Positions 25,160 to 33,902 of a stretch of DNA of 46,880 nucleotides are shown one piece after another; positions within the stretch are counted from its first letter, which is position 1, and each line of letters opens with the position of its first letter. The notes under the pieces are model-generated. The model had not been told where the DNA came from. It ran no database searches and saw only the letters and a program-made list of their open reading frames with translations. The DNA lies in assembly GCA_050313895.1 (NCBI GenBank), contig JBNPMI010000013.1. One strand, given 5' to 3'. The position numbers and the translations under genes are program-made. This DNA comes from JALFST01 sp022779285 (GTDB lineage: Bacteria > Bacillota > Clostridia > Tissierellales > Peptoniphilaceae).

Positions 25160-25899
25160 CGATAGAGTGCCGCCGGATCGGCTTCCGGTGTCAGTTTCAC
25201 ACCGAAAAGACGTTCGGGCCAATCGGATCGAGCCAATTCCTCCGGCGATCCTTGCGCCACAACCGCACCTTGGTTTACCACCATCAAATCGGTCGCCACG
25301 TCAAATGCCTGCAGAAGATCATGCATCACTATGAGAATGGTCTTTCCCTGCGCATGACACTGTTTCAGCAAAGCGAAAGTTTCGAGCTGATAAGGGAGAT
25401 CCAGATACGTGGTCGGCTCATCCAGGAGCAGAATCTGTGCATCCTGCGCAAGCATCATCGCAAAATACACGCGTTGACGCTCCCCGCCCGACAAAGCAGA
25501 CACGTCCTGATCCATTAAATGCAAAAGCCCCATCTCATTCGCTGCATACTCGATCCTTTCCCGATCCGCCTGACTCAGCTGGTGTGGAAAGGGCACATGT
25601 GCATAGCGCCCATGCGCGATGAGTTGACGCACAGTAATGGCCGGCACCGGCCGCGACTGCGGAAGAAAGGCGACGCGCTTCGCCAGCTCCCGTGTCGAAA
25701 GGGATCGCACATCCACACCATCGAGCATTATCATGCCTTCGTAAGGAAGGAGCCTGTCCATGGCCCGAAGGAGGGATGACTTCCCCGCCCCATTCGGCCC
25801 GATCACACCCATAAAAGTCCGATCCGATATGGTGATGTCGCCGGTCTCGACCAGCGTGTGGCCATCGACCTGTACCCGTACCTGCTGCAGCCGGATCAT
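25120..25899 (-). CDS. FecE-type ABC transporter ATPase (iron chelate/heme/cobalamin uptake)
   Basis: 259 residues. Walker A is GPNGAGKSS, the Q-loop is FLPQSR, the signature is LSGGERQR, Walker B is ILLLDEPTTYLD and the H-loop is IVMHD. The FecE/BtuD family is indicated by the short ATPase with VRQLIAHGRYAH, and by its partners. It hydrolyses ATP on the cytoplasmic face to power the adjacent FecCD permease. AAGGAGG precedes the ATG, which overlaps the permease stop by 4 bases. Its 3' end overlaps the convergent regulator gene. Confidence 0.93.
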   Translation of the reverse strand: MIRLQQVRVQVDGHTLVETGDITISDRTFMGVIGPNGAGKSSLLRAMDRLLPYEGMIMLDGVDVRSLSTRELAKRVAFLPQSRPVPAITVRQLIAHGRYAHVPFPHQLSQADRERIEYAANEMGLLHLMDQDVSALSGGERQRVYFAMMLAQDAQILLLDEPTTYLDLPYQLETFALLKQCHAQGKTILIVMHDLLQAFDVATDLMVVNQGAVVAQGSPEELARSDWPERLFGVKLTPEADPAALYRYRLMRGSVNPRG

Positions 25900-26888
25900 A
25901 CGGACCTCCTTCGGTTTCGGCGAATCACCAGCCAGATGAAAAAAGGGGCGCCAAGCAGCGACAGCAGAATGCCGACGGGCAGCTCAAACGGAGCAAATAC
26001 AAGCCGCGCGAGCGTATCGCAGACAAGCAGAAATGCGCCGCCAAAGAGCGCGACACTCGGAATGAGAAGACGATAGTCCTGTCCAAAAAGCGCTCGCATC
26101 GCATGGGGAACCAAAAGCCCCACGAAACTCAGGATGCCGGCAAGGCTCACTGAACAGGCACTCAGCGCCGCGGCGAGGAAGAGGGCTAAAAAACGAACCC
26201 GACCGACCGAAAGCCCCAGTGATTTTGCCATATCGTCCCCGAGAAGCAACACGCTGAGCGGACGAGAAAAAAGTTGTGCGATGATCACCAAAACCAAAAT
26301 GACCAGTGCCAGCGGATAAACTTCCCCGGCACGCACGTTGGTCAATCCTCCCAGCATGAAAGCCTGTCGATCCAAAATCAATGAATCATCCAGCGTCATC
26401 AGGGCATCGCTGCCCGCTGAAAACATTGAAGAGAGCGCTACACCGGCCAAAATCAGCCGATGACGACTGTCGCTGCCGCTTCTCGCAAGGCCGAAGACCA
26501 GCAGCGACGTAACGAGTGCTCCCACGAAAGCCGCCGCAGTATAAAAGCCGAAAGAAATCGGAACGAGGAGTGCGCTCAGGAGATAAAAGAAGCCCGCTCC
26601 GGCGTTCACGCCGATCACCGAAGGCGAGGCGAGTGCATTCGAAAGAATTGCCTGCAAAAAGAGTCCTGCCATGGACAGCGCGGCGCCTACGGCAAGCGCC
26701 GCGACGACACGGGGAAAACGGATCGTCGTCAGGAGAAGCTGCGTTTGTTCCGGGATGGGCACACCGGTAACAAATTGCAGGATGTGGAGGGGGCGAATCG
26801 GTACCGCTCCCACGGAGGCGCAAAGAAAGGCAAGGACGACCACACCCAGGAACCCGAGAAAGAGCAACGCTCCCTTATTTTTCACCAT
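25896..26888 (-). CDS. FecCD-type ABC transporter permease
   Basis: 330 residues from the ATG at 26886-26888, which overlaps the binding-protein gene by 14 bases. An upstream frame extension would overlap far more. About nine to ten membrane segments are visible. Family blocks are RFPRVVAALAVGAALSMAG, NALASPSVIGVNAGAGF, the ATPase-contact region AKSLGLSVGR and LSFVGLLVPHAMRALFGQDYR. It forms the channel for the chelate. The usual homodimer can be formed from this single permease. Confidence 0.92.
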   Translation of the reverse strand: MVKNKGALLFLGFLGVVVLAFLCASVGAVPIRPLHILQFVTGVPIPEQTQLLLTTIRFPRVVAALAVGAALSMAGLFLQAILSNALASPSVIGVNAGAGFFYLLSALLVPISFGFYTAAAFVGALVTSLLVFGLARSGSDSRHRLILAGVALSSMFSAGSDALMTLDDSLILDRQAFMLGGLTNVRAGEVYPLALVILVLVIIAQLFSRPLSVLLLGDDMAKSLGLSVGRVRFLALFLAAALSACSVSLAGILSFVGLLVPHAMRALFGQDYRLLIPSVALFGGAFLLVCDTLARLVFAPFELPVGILLSLLGAPFFIWLVIRRNRRRSV

Positions 26889-27780
26889 AGATCTCGGGAT
26901 AGAGCGTCTGCAGGAGCACCTTGTAACTCTCTGCCCAGCGCGCGTTCGGCTTATAATGGAATAAATATTTATCCAGCATTTGCAGGTGTCCATCTTTCAC
27001 GGCGCGTATTTCCTGCCAAGCGGGCTGCGAAGTGTATTGCTTATCAAACTGCGCCTCAAAGGCATCCTTGTCGCCCTGGTAGACCACAAAGAGATAATCC
27101 GGATTCAGCGATAAGATGCTTTCGATGCTGACGTTCTTGGACAATTTCGCCTCCGCTCCCACATTCTTCGCGCCCATTTCGTCTAAGATATCTGTTGCCA
27201 CAGTATCGCCGGTCTGCACCGTAAAAAGTTTCGACGAACCGCGCAGAAGCAGATAGCTTACGTCTTTACGCTCTTTCGGGAGCTTTGCCATCAGCGCATC
27301 GATGGACTCTTTCACATCGGCGCCGTACTCCTTGTAACGCTCCGTTTTCCCCGTCATCTCAGTAAAGTCTTTTAATGTCTTTAAGTATTCCTCCATATTC
27401 TCAATCTTCGCTCGATAGACCGCCACGTGGTTTTGTTCCAGAAGTTGTGCGATCTCTTCGTGCGTCTTCAGATCCGCCGACGTAATGACCAGATCCGGTT
27501 TGAGCTCCAACACCTCTTCGGCAGAAACCTTTTGGATGGACGGAAAGAGGGTGGTATCTGCGTTTACGTCCAAATTCCGCTCCTCCACCGCATCCTTCGG
27601 CACGCCGACAAGCGTATCTTTCCCACCCGCATTGAGCCAGACGTCCGCATACGAGGAAGTCAGCGCCACCACCCGCTTCGGCTGTGCCGGTGCGGCGGTT
27701 TCTTTTTGACATGCGGCCGTGATGAACAGCATTACAAAGACAAACTCAAGAAGTAACAGACGTTTTCCGAATGATTTCAT
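26875..27780 (-). CDS. FecB/BtuF-type substrate-binding lipoprotein
   Basis: 301 residues. The N-terminal lipoprotein signal ends with lipobox ITAAC. The PF01497 fold is indicated by KRVVALTSSYADVWLNAGG, VSAEEVLELKPDLVITS, SIESILSLNPDYLFVVY, and HLQMLDKYLFHYKPNARW at the end. It captures an iron chelate, heme or corrinoid outside the cell and delivers it to the permease. Ligand identity cannot be read from sequence. It begins 11 bases after asrC, with AGAGGG upstream, so it is probably cotranscribed with the sulfite reductase genes. Confidence 0.92.
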   Translation of the reverse strand: MKSFGKRLLLLEFVFVMLFITAACQKETAAPAQPKRVVALTSSYADVWLNAGGKDTLVGVPKDAVEERNLDVNADTTLFPSIQKVSAEEVLELKPDLVITSADLKTHEEIAQLLEQNHVAVYRAKIENMEEYLKTLKDFTEMTGKTERYKEYGADVKESIDALMAKLPKERKDVSYLLLRGSSKLFTVQTGDTVATDILDEMGAKNVGAEAKLSKNVSIESILSLNPDYLFVVYQGDKDAFEAQFDKQYTSQPAWQEIRAVKDGHLQMLDKYLFHYKPNARWAESYKVLLQTLYPEIYGEK

Positions 27781-27791
27781 GACACTGCCCT

Positions 27792-28856
27792 CTACTGTCG
27801 CGGGCCGGCCGGCGCATGATTTGCCAATGGCTTGAGGTTAAAGTTCGAACGATACTCCGTTTCATGCCAGAAGATGTTATCGGCCACGAGACACTCCGGA
27901 TTCAGCTCCACGCCATCCAACGCCATCTCCATGAATTTTTTGTAGCCTGCACGGTCAATCAGATGCCCGCCGTGCAAATACTCCGGCTTATAATCCATCA
28001 CCCAAGCCGAAAATTTCGTCCAGTTTTTCAGCACACCCAGCACCACTTCCTCGCTGGCCCAGTTCAGAAACATCTTGCCTGCGCGCGGTGTTTGACGCCC
28101 CGTACGGCCTCCAAGAATAACCCGGTAGAACTGCTTTGGCTGGCGCGTCCAAGCGCCGGTCGGACAGACGCGGGTGCATTCGGCACAGCCGACGCAGCAG
28201 CATGCGTCCTTGTCGATCTTTCCGTTGTCATTAAGCTTTAAGACACGTGTGGCCGCTTTCGTACACTGACGCACACACGTTTCGCAGCCGATGCAACGCT
28301 CCGGATGATAGTCCATGCGCGAGCAGCCGATGATGCCGAAGTCGCACATATGTGCCTTATTGCAGTCGTTGGCACAACCCGAGATATTCGTCTTAATGTT
28401 GTAATGGCTTGGATAGATGAGCGGCTCGATCTTATGAGCCAGCTCCTGCGTGTTGATCTGCCCGCAGATACAGTGAATATTGCCGATGCAGGCGGAAATG
28501 TTGCGCGATCCGATCGCCGGATAGCCCTTGGATGCGTCCCATTCCTGCGGTTCTCCGGCCATCGTATTCATATCAACGCGATTTTGCTCGCTTTCCACCT
28601 CGCGGATATAGTCTTCAAGGTATTGGTTCACGGCGGGAATATCGTCGATGTAGATGCCGGGAATATCAAAGGTCTGACGCGTGCCAAAATGAAAAGTGCC
28701 GTTGCCAAAACGCTGTGCAAGCTCCTGGACGGCCGAAAGATACTTGGCGCTGATCAGGCCGCCGGGAACACGCATCTGTAACATAAACTCGCCGGGCACT
28801 TTGGACTGACGAAAGCAATGTATCCGCATTTGTTTGATATCGATATCTCGATTCAT
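27792..28856 (-). CDS. asrC: Anaerobic sulfite reductase subunit C (siroheme/Fe-S catalytic subunit)
   Basis: 354 residues. The N-terminal ferredoxin-like half precedes siroheme/4Fe-4S cysteine clusters (CIGNIHCICG, and NISGCANDC with its downstream CDF). Two 4Fe-4S ferredoxin motifs follow (CIGCETCVRQC, and CVGCAECTRVCPTGA). This is the AsrC/dissimilatory-type siroheme subunit, which reduces sulfite to sulfide with electrons from AsrB and AsrA in the cytoplasm. It is the third gene of asrABC, with AGGAGG 6 bases before the ATG, 10 bases after asrB. Confidence 0.95.
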   Translation of the reverse strand: MNRDIDIKQMRIHCFRQSKVPGEFMLQMRVPGGLISAKYLSAVQELAQRFGNGTFHFGTRQTFDIPGIYIDDIPAVNQYLEDYIREVESEQNRVDMNTMAGEPQEWDASKGYPAIGSRNISACIGNIHCICGQINTQELAHKIEPLIYPSHYNIKTNISGCANDCNKAHMCDFGIIGCSRMDYHPERCIGCETCVRQCTKAATRVLKLNDNGKIDKDACCCVGCAECTRVCPTGAWTRQPKQFYRVILGGRTGRQTPRAGKMFLNWASEEVVLGVLKNWTKFSAWVMDYKPEYLHGGHLIDRAGYKKFMEMALDGVELNPECLVADNIFWHETEYRSNFNLKPLANHAPAGPRQ

Positions 28857-28866
28857 GCTTGACCTC

Positions 28867-29679
28867 CTAATCCACTAAATACTTGGCTTTGGCGTAAGGG
28901 AAAACCGGTCCGTCGAGACAGACATAAGTCTCGTCGATACGGCAGTTGCCGCACTTGCCCACGCCGCATTGCATCTTCCGCTCAAAGCTCATCCAGATAT
29001 GATCGACTTTGGCACCACATTCAATGAGCTTGAGTCCTGTAAAATGCATCATTGGCGGCGGACCGACCACAAGGATGGCATAGTTGTCGCCAAAATTCTG
29101 CAATCCGATGTTTACGCAATAATTTGTTACAAAGCCCTTGTGCCACGGGCCCATCTCCTCGTTATCCAACGTGTAGATGGTCTTAAATTTCGGATTCTTC
29201 TCCCAGCGCGCCAGGTCATCCTTAAAGACAATGCCGGTATGATCTTTGAACCCGCTGACGAGAGTAACATCGATAAACGGACTCTCCTCCGTCTCCGCTA
29301 AACGCAGCAGCGAACGAACCGGTGCAATGCCCGTTCCGCCGGAAACCACCACGAGATGCTTGCCCCGGAGTTCTTCCATCGGCCAGCCGTGTCCGTAAGG
29401 TCCTCGAATGAAGAGAATATCGCCAACTTCCTTGCGAAATATTTCGTCGGTCACTTTGCCGACGGCGCGCAGCGTAAATTCCAGCCAGCCATCGCCCTGT
29501 CCGGAGACGGAAATGGGCGCTTCACCGATCTTCGGGATGGATAACTGCATAAATTGCCCATGCGCTACCTTCGCATCCGATTTCAGCCGGAACGTCCACT
29601 CGTGCTCCGTTTCCTTTTGGATTCCGAGAATCTCGGCGGCATAGGGCCGGACGATGTTTTTTACAGCAGTGGCCATCAT
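28867..29679 (-). CDS. asrB: Anaerobic sulfite reductase subunit B (FAD/NAD(P)H, 2Fe-2S)
   Basis: 270 residues. This is a ferredoxin-NADP reductase-like protein: a FAD domain (about 10-100, with RGPYGHGWP), an NAD(P)-binding segment (HLVVVSGGTGIAPVRSLL) and a C-terminal 2Fe-2S site (CGVGKCGNCRID and a later Cys in TYVCLDGP). It passes electrons from NAD(P)H to the AsrA/AsrC iron-sulfur centres. The start overlaps the asrA stop by 4 bases, with GGAGG 7 bases upstream. Confidence 0.95.
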   Translation of the reverse strand: MMATAVKNIVRPYAAEILGIQKETEHEWTFRLKSDAKVAHGQFMQLSIPKIGEAPISVSGQGDGWLEFTLRAVGKVTDEIFRKEVGDILFIRGPYGHGWPMEELRGKHLVVVSGGTGIAPVRSLLRLAETEESPFIDVTLVSGFKDHTGIVFKDDLARWEKNPKFKTIYTLDNEEMGPWHKGFVTNYCVNIGLQNFGDNYAILVVGPPPMMHFTGLKLIECGAKVDHIWMSFERKMQCGVGKCGNCRIDETYVCLDGPVFPYAKAKYLVD

Positions 29680-30725
29680 GCTTCCACCTCCTCTTTTTTG
29701 CGATTTTCCTGAATCTCTTGCACGGCTTTGTTGACCTTATTCATCGTTTCAACGATGGAGATGTTCTCCGGACACCGGTGGATGCAGCGGCCGCAACCGA
29801 TGCACATCTGGTGCGTACCGAAGCGGGCATGATGCGCGTAGAATTTATGTAATACCTTATAACGCATGCGGCTCCCGGCATCGGCGCGCATCTCGCGTTG
29901 GCCTGCCATGCGGTCGTAGCCTGGAACCTGGCAGGATTGCGAAATGCGGCGACGTTCGCCGACGTTAGTATTCTCGCCCCAGACGACATCCCGCGTCTGA
30001 AAACAGGTGCAGGTGGAACAGGCTACGGTGCAGGCGCCGCAGGAGATGCAGCGCTTATTGTATTCATTCCACATGGGATGCTTTTTCAGAGCAAGCAGCA
30101 CCTCCGGGTCGGACAGATCTGGAATTTCTACGGAGAGCTCCTGACCGCCCTCGACAAACTGCGGCGTGTAATCGGCTGCCGTGAATAGCGCAAAAAACGG
30201 GAGGAAAGATTCATCTCGCACGGTCGCCAACATCCCGTCTTCGCGGAATTTTACCGCGATCACGTAATCTTCCGTTTCGTTCATGCCCATCGATACGCAG
30301 AAGCAGGTGTCGTCGCCCCCGTTGCAATCCATAAGGATAAACTTTACCTGCTCTCGCACGCGCCAATAATACGAATCGGCGATGCCGCCGTTCGTAAAAA
30401 TTTCAGCCTGAATGCGCTGCGCATTGATGTCGCACGGTCTGGCAAAGATAAGCTTCGGCTTCTTCGGCCCTTTGCTTTCCGTGTATTCTTCCTCGTTAAA
30501 GTGAAAAATCGTCTCCTGAATGGGATTGATCACTTCCTTCGCGGGAAAATCGCTCTTTATCCGCCATTCAATGTCCTCGAAGCGCTGAATCTTGTCATAC
30601 TTCACAAGATCCGTCGCCGCATACCTCCCCTGATACGGAAAGCGCTTAGGCGCATACACATCGTACGTCTTGCCCAACTCCGCCAGCCAATCGTTTACCT
30701 CGCCTGCCGTTAGATCATAGCCCAT
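29676..30725 (-). CDS. asrA: Anaerobic sulfite reductase subunit A (4Fe-4S electron transfer)
   Basis: 349 residues starting MGYDLTAGEVNDW, the usual AsrA N-terminus, with AGGAGG 4 bases upstream. A start nine codons earlier (MGSRLGG) is an alternative. Two ferredoxin clusters are visible near the C-terminus: CISCGACTVACSTCTC (an unusual six-Cys spacing, typical of AsrA) and CIGCGRCIHRCPENI. The middle contains LIFARPCDINA and DTCFCVSMG. It mediates electron transfer to AsrB and AsrC. First gene of asrABC. Confidence 0.94.
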   Translation of the reverse strand: MGYDLTAGEVNDWLAELGKTYDVYAPKRFPYQGRYAATDLVKYDKIQRFEDIEWRIKSDFPAKEVINPIQETIFHFNEEEYTESKGPKKPKLIFARPCDINAQRIQAEIFTNGGIADSYYWRVREQVKFILMDCNGGDDTCFCVSMGMNETEDYVIAVKFREDGMLATVRDESFLPFFALFTAADYTPQFVEGGQELSVEIPDLSDPEVLLALKKHPMWNEYNKRCISCGACTVACSTCTCFQTRDVVWGENTNVGERRRISQSCQVPGYDRMAGQREMRADAGSRMRYKVLHKFYAHHARFGTHQMCIGCGRCIHRCPENISIVETMNKVNKAVQEIQENRKKEEVEA

Positions 30726-30963
30726 AAATCCTCCTAATCTGCTACCCATCGTTATATCCTTAACTTTTTTATTTATTGTATAAGGAATGATACTTCCATG
30801 CCGGTCAAATTGTTGCAATGATGAGGAAGCGATTTGAGTGAAACAAGAATAAAAAAAAACGGGGCAACGGGAATTGTGCAATATAAGTTGGTCTAAAAAC
30901 AAATGAGTCACTTGGCTCTCGGTCTCACATCAATTGTATCTCTACAAATCGGTATACCAGTAA
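30726..30963. other. Upstream region of asrA
   Basis: AT-rich spacer. On the minus strand a TTGACC and a TATACAAT are visible, but their spacing of about 20 bases is poor, so no promoter is claimed. No gene. Confidence 0.35.
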
Positions 30964-30997
30964 AAAGGCAGGCGCTCCGTGACGGATGCCTGCCTTT
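30964..30997. terminator. Bidirectional terminator hairpin
   Basis: Arms AAAGGCAGGC and GCCTGCCTTT (30964-30973, 30988-30997) with an inner TCCG/CGGA pairing. On the minus strand the stem is followed by a T5 run and lies directly after the stop of the broken membrane protein gene. On the plus strand it is followed by CTTTTAT. Confidence 0.8.
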
Positions 30998-31000
30998 CTT

Positions 31001-31419
31001 TTATCTGCAAACCGGAATTGATTCCACTACCTTCTTGATTTCAAATGATAGCAAAAGACTGAACAATATTTCAAAGCATGTCATAACTATTGCAAGTATA
31101 TATGTTTCGAATTTCAGGCCCGCTATCCATGCTGCAATGGATATAATTATCGAGAAAACAAAATAACCTTTTGATCTATACAATCAACGATATGGCATAA
31201 GATGTGCTCCAAAAATCATTGCAATCACCATCAGCATCTTCTCTGGAATCGTCGGATATATCCACATTACAATCAGTAAATAGAGGATTTGATTAAAAAA
31301 AGCTTGCCCAAATTTGTGAATGGATTATTCTTGTTTTGGAAATCAACCTTTATGATTTCTGAAATGATGAATTGCAAATAATATTGCGACCGTCTTATTT
31401 TGGCAATGGTTGGCTTCAC
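31001..31419 (-). pseudogene. Broken small membrane protein gene (DUF7010-like)
   Basis: The minus-strand frame reads VDFQNKNNPFTNLGKLF. It shifts frame in a run of seven A's (31295-31301; eight would restore the frame) and continues as FNQILYLLIVMWIYPTIPEK and MIFGAHLMPY. It meets a TGA at 31184-31186 and continues again as LYRSKGYFVFSIIISIAA to a TAA at 31001. The pieces fit one protein with about four membrane segments. The GAHLMPY..LY segment resembles DUF7010 proteins, where I recall a Trp at the TGA position. Two lesions make it a pseudogene. Family assignment is tentative. Confidence 0.6.
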
Positions 31420-31462
31420 CTCTTTCTACTGGAGTAATTTGATATTTAACACTTACTTCTTT

Positions 31463-32830
31463 TTAGCATAATTCCAAACCTTTCGTGTACATTTTATATG
31501 CTTGAGATTGAGAGATAATCACATCGTCCATCGTAATTTCTTCACCTCGTCTTATATGCCTCTTAAGCACAGCTGAGTTAAGAAGATAAAAAGGAACTAA
31601 TCTTTCAGCCTTAGCTGATTCGACTAATTGAGGCACCAATCCTTCAATTTGATGATGATGACCAGTTACTTTGAAACTTGTTCCAGCCTTGAGATCAGTT
31701 TCTGCTACAGCTCCCATAATTGAAACTTGTCTGGTTTCAGGATGTACACCAACGCCCAAAAGATCTCCTTCTAAAATAGACAGCGGAGTTTCCAGCCCCA
31801 TAAAATGATAAGGCCAATAGATACAAGCATATTTATTATTTTTACTGACCACATGACCTTTTCCCGCCAATGTTTTCCAATCTTGTCGTGCGTCACATCG
31901 GATAATGATAAACTCTCCGCCGGCGAAACTTGCTTCTTCTTTCTCTCTTAGCTGATAAAATACATCAATGACGCCACTGTGATCAAGAATTCCTCCATCT
32001 TCTCTTGGAATAAATATATTAGCAAGTTCATTTATTTTCGCAACCGGATAATTAAGGAAACGCGAAGCTGGCTTGAATCCTGTTACATTAGAAACCAGAC
32101 TCATCTCACATAAGTCTGCCGATATTACATGCAGATGTTCCTTAAGTAGTTCTCTGCGTTTTTCCAAGGTATCCCTACTCTGAAAACTCCAGTAGTCTTT
32201 CATTTCTCTTAATGACCAAAACTTCTGATTCCCGTCAGTATATGTCATTTGTTCACTGTGAATATCCCAGACAAAATCATATTCACTGGCTTTTCCAATA
32301 GCTACAATATCTAATCCAAGAAGTTTACTCCAAGAATACAAATCAATCAAATTCCGTGGTTGATCGCCATTGACCAGAGCATATACCCTTCCGTTCTGAT
32401 GAGCTAAATGATTTAGGTATGCACCACAAACGCTATCTGTTTCTTTAGAAACCATATAAACATTGATTCCATTTTTTAATGCTCTTTCAGCTATAGAAGC
32501 GCTCAATTCAATATTTCCAGTGCATTCAACCAGTGCAGTAATGCCTGCATGTATAAATAACTCATTATTTGTTGTGACGATAATACATTTGTCATTAACT
32601 GCGTTCAATTCTTCTATGGTATTACAAACATTAATTTGTTTTTTATCATATCCAGCTCTTTTTAGCGCCTCTAAACATTCTTCTGTGTTTCTAGAACTAA
32701 CAATACGTAGTGAAATTTGATCTATCAGTGCCATCTGTGCAAGTATCGTATATCCAAACCCTTTACTTGCACCGACAATTCCGACAATTGGTTTTTTATT
32801 GGAATCTTTAAAAAGATATGTATAATCCAT
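31463..32830 (-). CDS. NAD(P)-binding oxidoreductase with C-terminal SAF domain
   Basis: 455 residues. The N-terminus is a Rossmann fold resembling homoserine dehydrogenase (PIVGIVGASKGFGYTI at about 14-29, then LVECTGNIELSASIAERAL and YMVSKETDSVCG). The middle includes NVTGFKPASRF and HSGVIDVFYQL. The last 90 residues (VPFYLLNSAVLKRHIRRGEEI onward) form a SAF domain, as in altronate dehydratase and FlgA. Such proteins are often mislabelled FlgA. It is the last gene of the acid-sugar operon, 9 bases after an MDR dehydrogenase. It probably oxidises or epimerises a hydroxy acid with NAD(P). Exact reaction unknown. Confidence 0.75.
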   Translation of the reverse strand: MDYTYLFKDSNKKPIVGIVGASKGFGYTILAQMALIDQISLRIVSSRNTEECLEALKRAGYDKKQINVCNTIEELNAVNDKCIIVTTNNELFIHAGITALVECTGNIELSASIAERALKNGINVYMVSKETDSVCGAYLNHLAHQNGRVYALVNGDQPRNLIDLYSWSKLLGLDIVAIGKASEYDFVWDIHSEQMTYTDGNQKFWSLREMKDYWSFQSRDTLEKRRELLKEHLHVISADLCEMSLVSNVTGFKPASRFLNYPVAKINELANIFIPREDGGILDHSGVIDVFYQLREKEEASFAGGEFIIIRCDARQDWKTLAGKGHVVSKNNKYACIYWPYHFMGLETPLSILEGDLLGVGVHPETRQVSIMGAVAETDLKAGTSFKVTGHHHQIEGLVPQLVESAKAERLVPFYLLNSAVLKRHIRRGEEITMDDVIISQSQAYKMYTKGLELC

Positions 32831-32839
32831 AAGATCTCC

Positions 32840-33829
32840 TTAGAAGTTTGGCCGAATGACTACTTTAATTGCCTCGTTATGCTTATCAGCATAATCGAAC
32901 GCTTCCGCAATATTATCTAAAGAAAATTCTTTCGAAATGAATGGTTGGATATTAATTAATCCTTGCGCAATAGGACGTAGAACTTTTGGCGTCCAAACAT
33001 AGCGCTCCCTCCATGTATGATGTACCAAGCAGGTGTTGATGAATTTAATTCCATCATCATGCCATCTACTAATATTTAAAGTAACCGGCTCTGTTACCCA
33101 GCTATAAAACACAAACTTTCCATTATGGGCTATGATCCGTGAACACATATTATACGAATCAGCAGTACCGGCCGCTTCAACAACTATATCACATCCTGCA
33201 CCACCAGTTATTTGCATGATGGTTTGATAAACATCCTCCTTTGTAGAATTAATGGTTATATCCGCCCCTTGTTCCTTCGCAATGTCCAGTTTAGCGTCAT
33301 CCACATCAACTAAAATAGTCTTGTATGCACCCTTTAACTGAATACAGCGCGCTATGATTTGACCAGCATATCCTGCCCCCATTACAACAGCAATATCGCC
33401 TAATTGTACTTCACAATTCAGACCTGAATACATAGCGCAAGCCGTTGGCTCTCCAAGCGATGCAATATCCATGTTTAAACCGTATGGCACTGGTTGAAGC
33501 TGAAACGCTTTTGCTTTAAAATACTCGGCAAAATTATTATTCCATGCAAATGCAATAACCTGATCACCTACTTTGAAATCACTAACTTTAGAACCAACCT
33601 CTACGACTTCTCCGCCACTCTCATGTCCTAGTAGAAAAGGATATTGTGGATCTTGTCGAAATTCAGAGGTTTGATCAGGCATATGTCCACGATAAAAACT
33701 TTTATCGGAACCGCAGATACCCATCAAATGATTTTTTACAATTACATCATCTTCACTGCACACCAATTCTTTTTCAAAAAGCTCAATCTGATACGGTGCT
33801 TTTAATATTGCTGCTTTTGTTTTTCTCAT
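32840..33829 (-). CDS. Zinc-dependent medium-chain alcohol dehydrogenase
   Basis: 329 residues, MDR superfamily. The catalytic zinc ligands are Cys39 (GICGSDKSFY), His69/Glu70 (LLGHESGG) and probably Glu127 (SLGEPTACA). The NAD-binding motif is GAGYAG at 151-156. The structural-zinc Cys lobe is absent: only WNNNFAEYF lies where it would be. The substrate is likely a sugar acid or polyol, given its operon with GntP, a DUF1537 kinase and a class II aldolase. It lies 73 bases after the GntP gene and is tightly linked to the SAF oxidoreductase. Cytoplasmic. Confidence 0.88.
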   Translation of the reverse strand: MRKTKAAILKAPYQIELFEKELVCSEDDVIVKNHLMGICGSDKSFYRGHMPDQTSEFRQDPQYPFLLGHESGGEVVEVGSKVSDFKVGDQVIAFAWNNNFAEYFKAKAFQLQPVPYGLNMDIASLGEPTACAMYSGLNCEVQLGDIAVVMGAGYAGQIIARCIQLKGAYKTILVDVDDAKLDIAKEQGADITINSTKEDVYQTIMQITGGAGCDIVVEAAGTADSYNMCSRIIAHNGKFVFYSWVTEPVTLNISRWHDDGIKFINTCLVHHTWRERYVWTPKVLRPIAQGLINIQPFISKEFSLDNIAEAFDYADKHNEAIKVVIRPNF

Positions 33830-33902
33830 TTTTCCTCTTTTCTAAACAGCAGGAAAGGATCTATCTTTTGCCTTTGATTAGCTCCTCAAATGACTTTTAG
33901 GA

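Noticed and set aside
26460..27131. Long plus-strand open frame antisense to the fec permease and binding-protein genes
   Set aside because: It is very rich in Arg, Lys and Glu, has no family motif, and mirrors two strongly supported genes. GC-rich codon usage there creates spurious antisense frames.
28305..28781. 158-codon plus-strand frame antisense to asrC
   Set aside because: Shadow of the siroheme subunit gene; no ribosome binding site or domain.
30740..30830. asrA promoter from TTGACC and TATACAAT
   Set aside because: The spacing of about 20 bases is too long for a confident call, and no regulator site could be identified.
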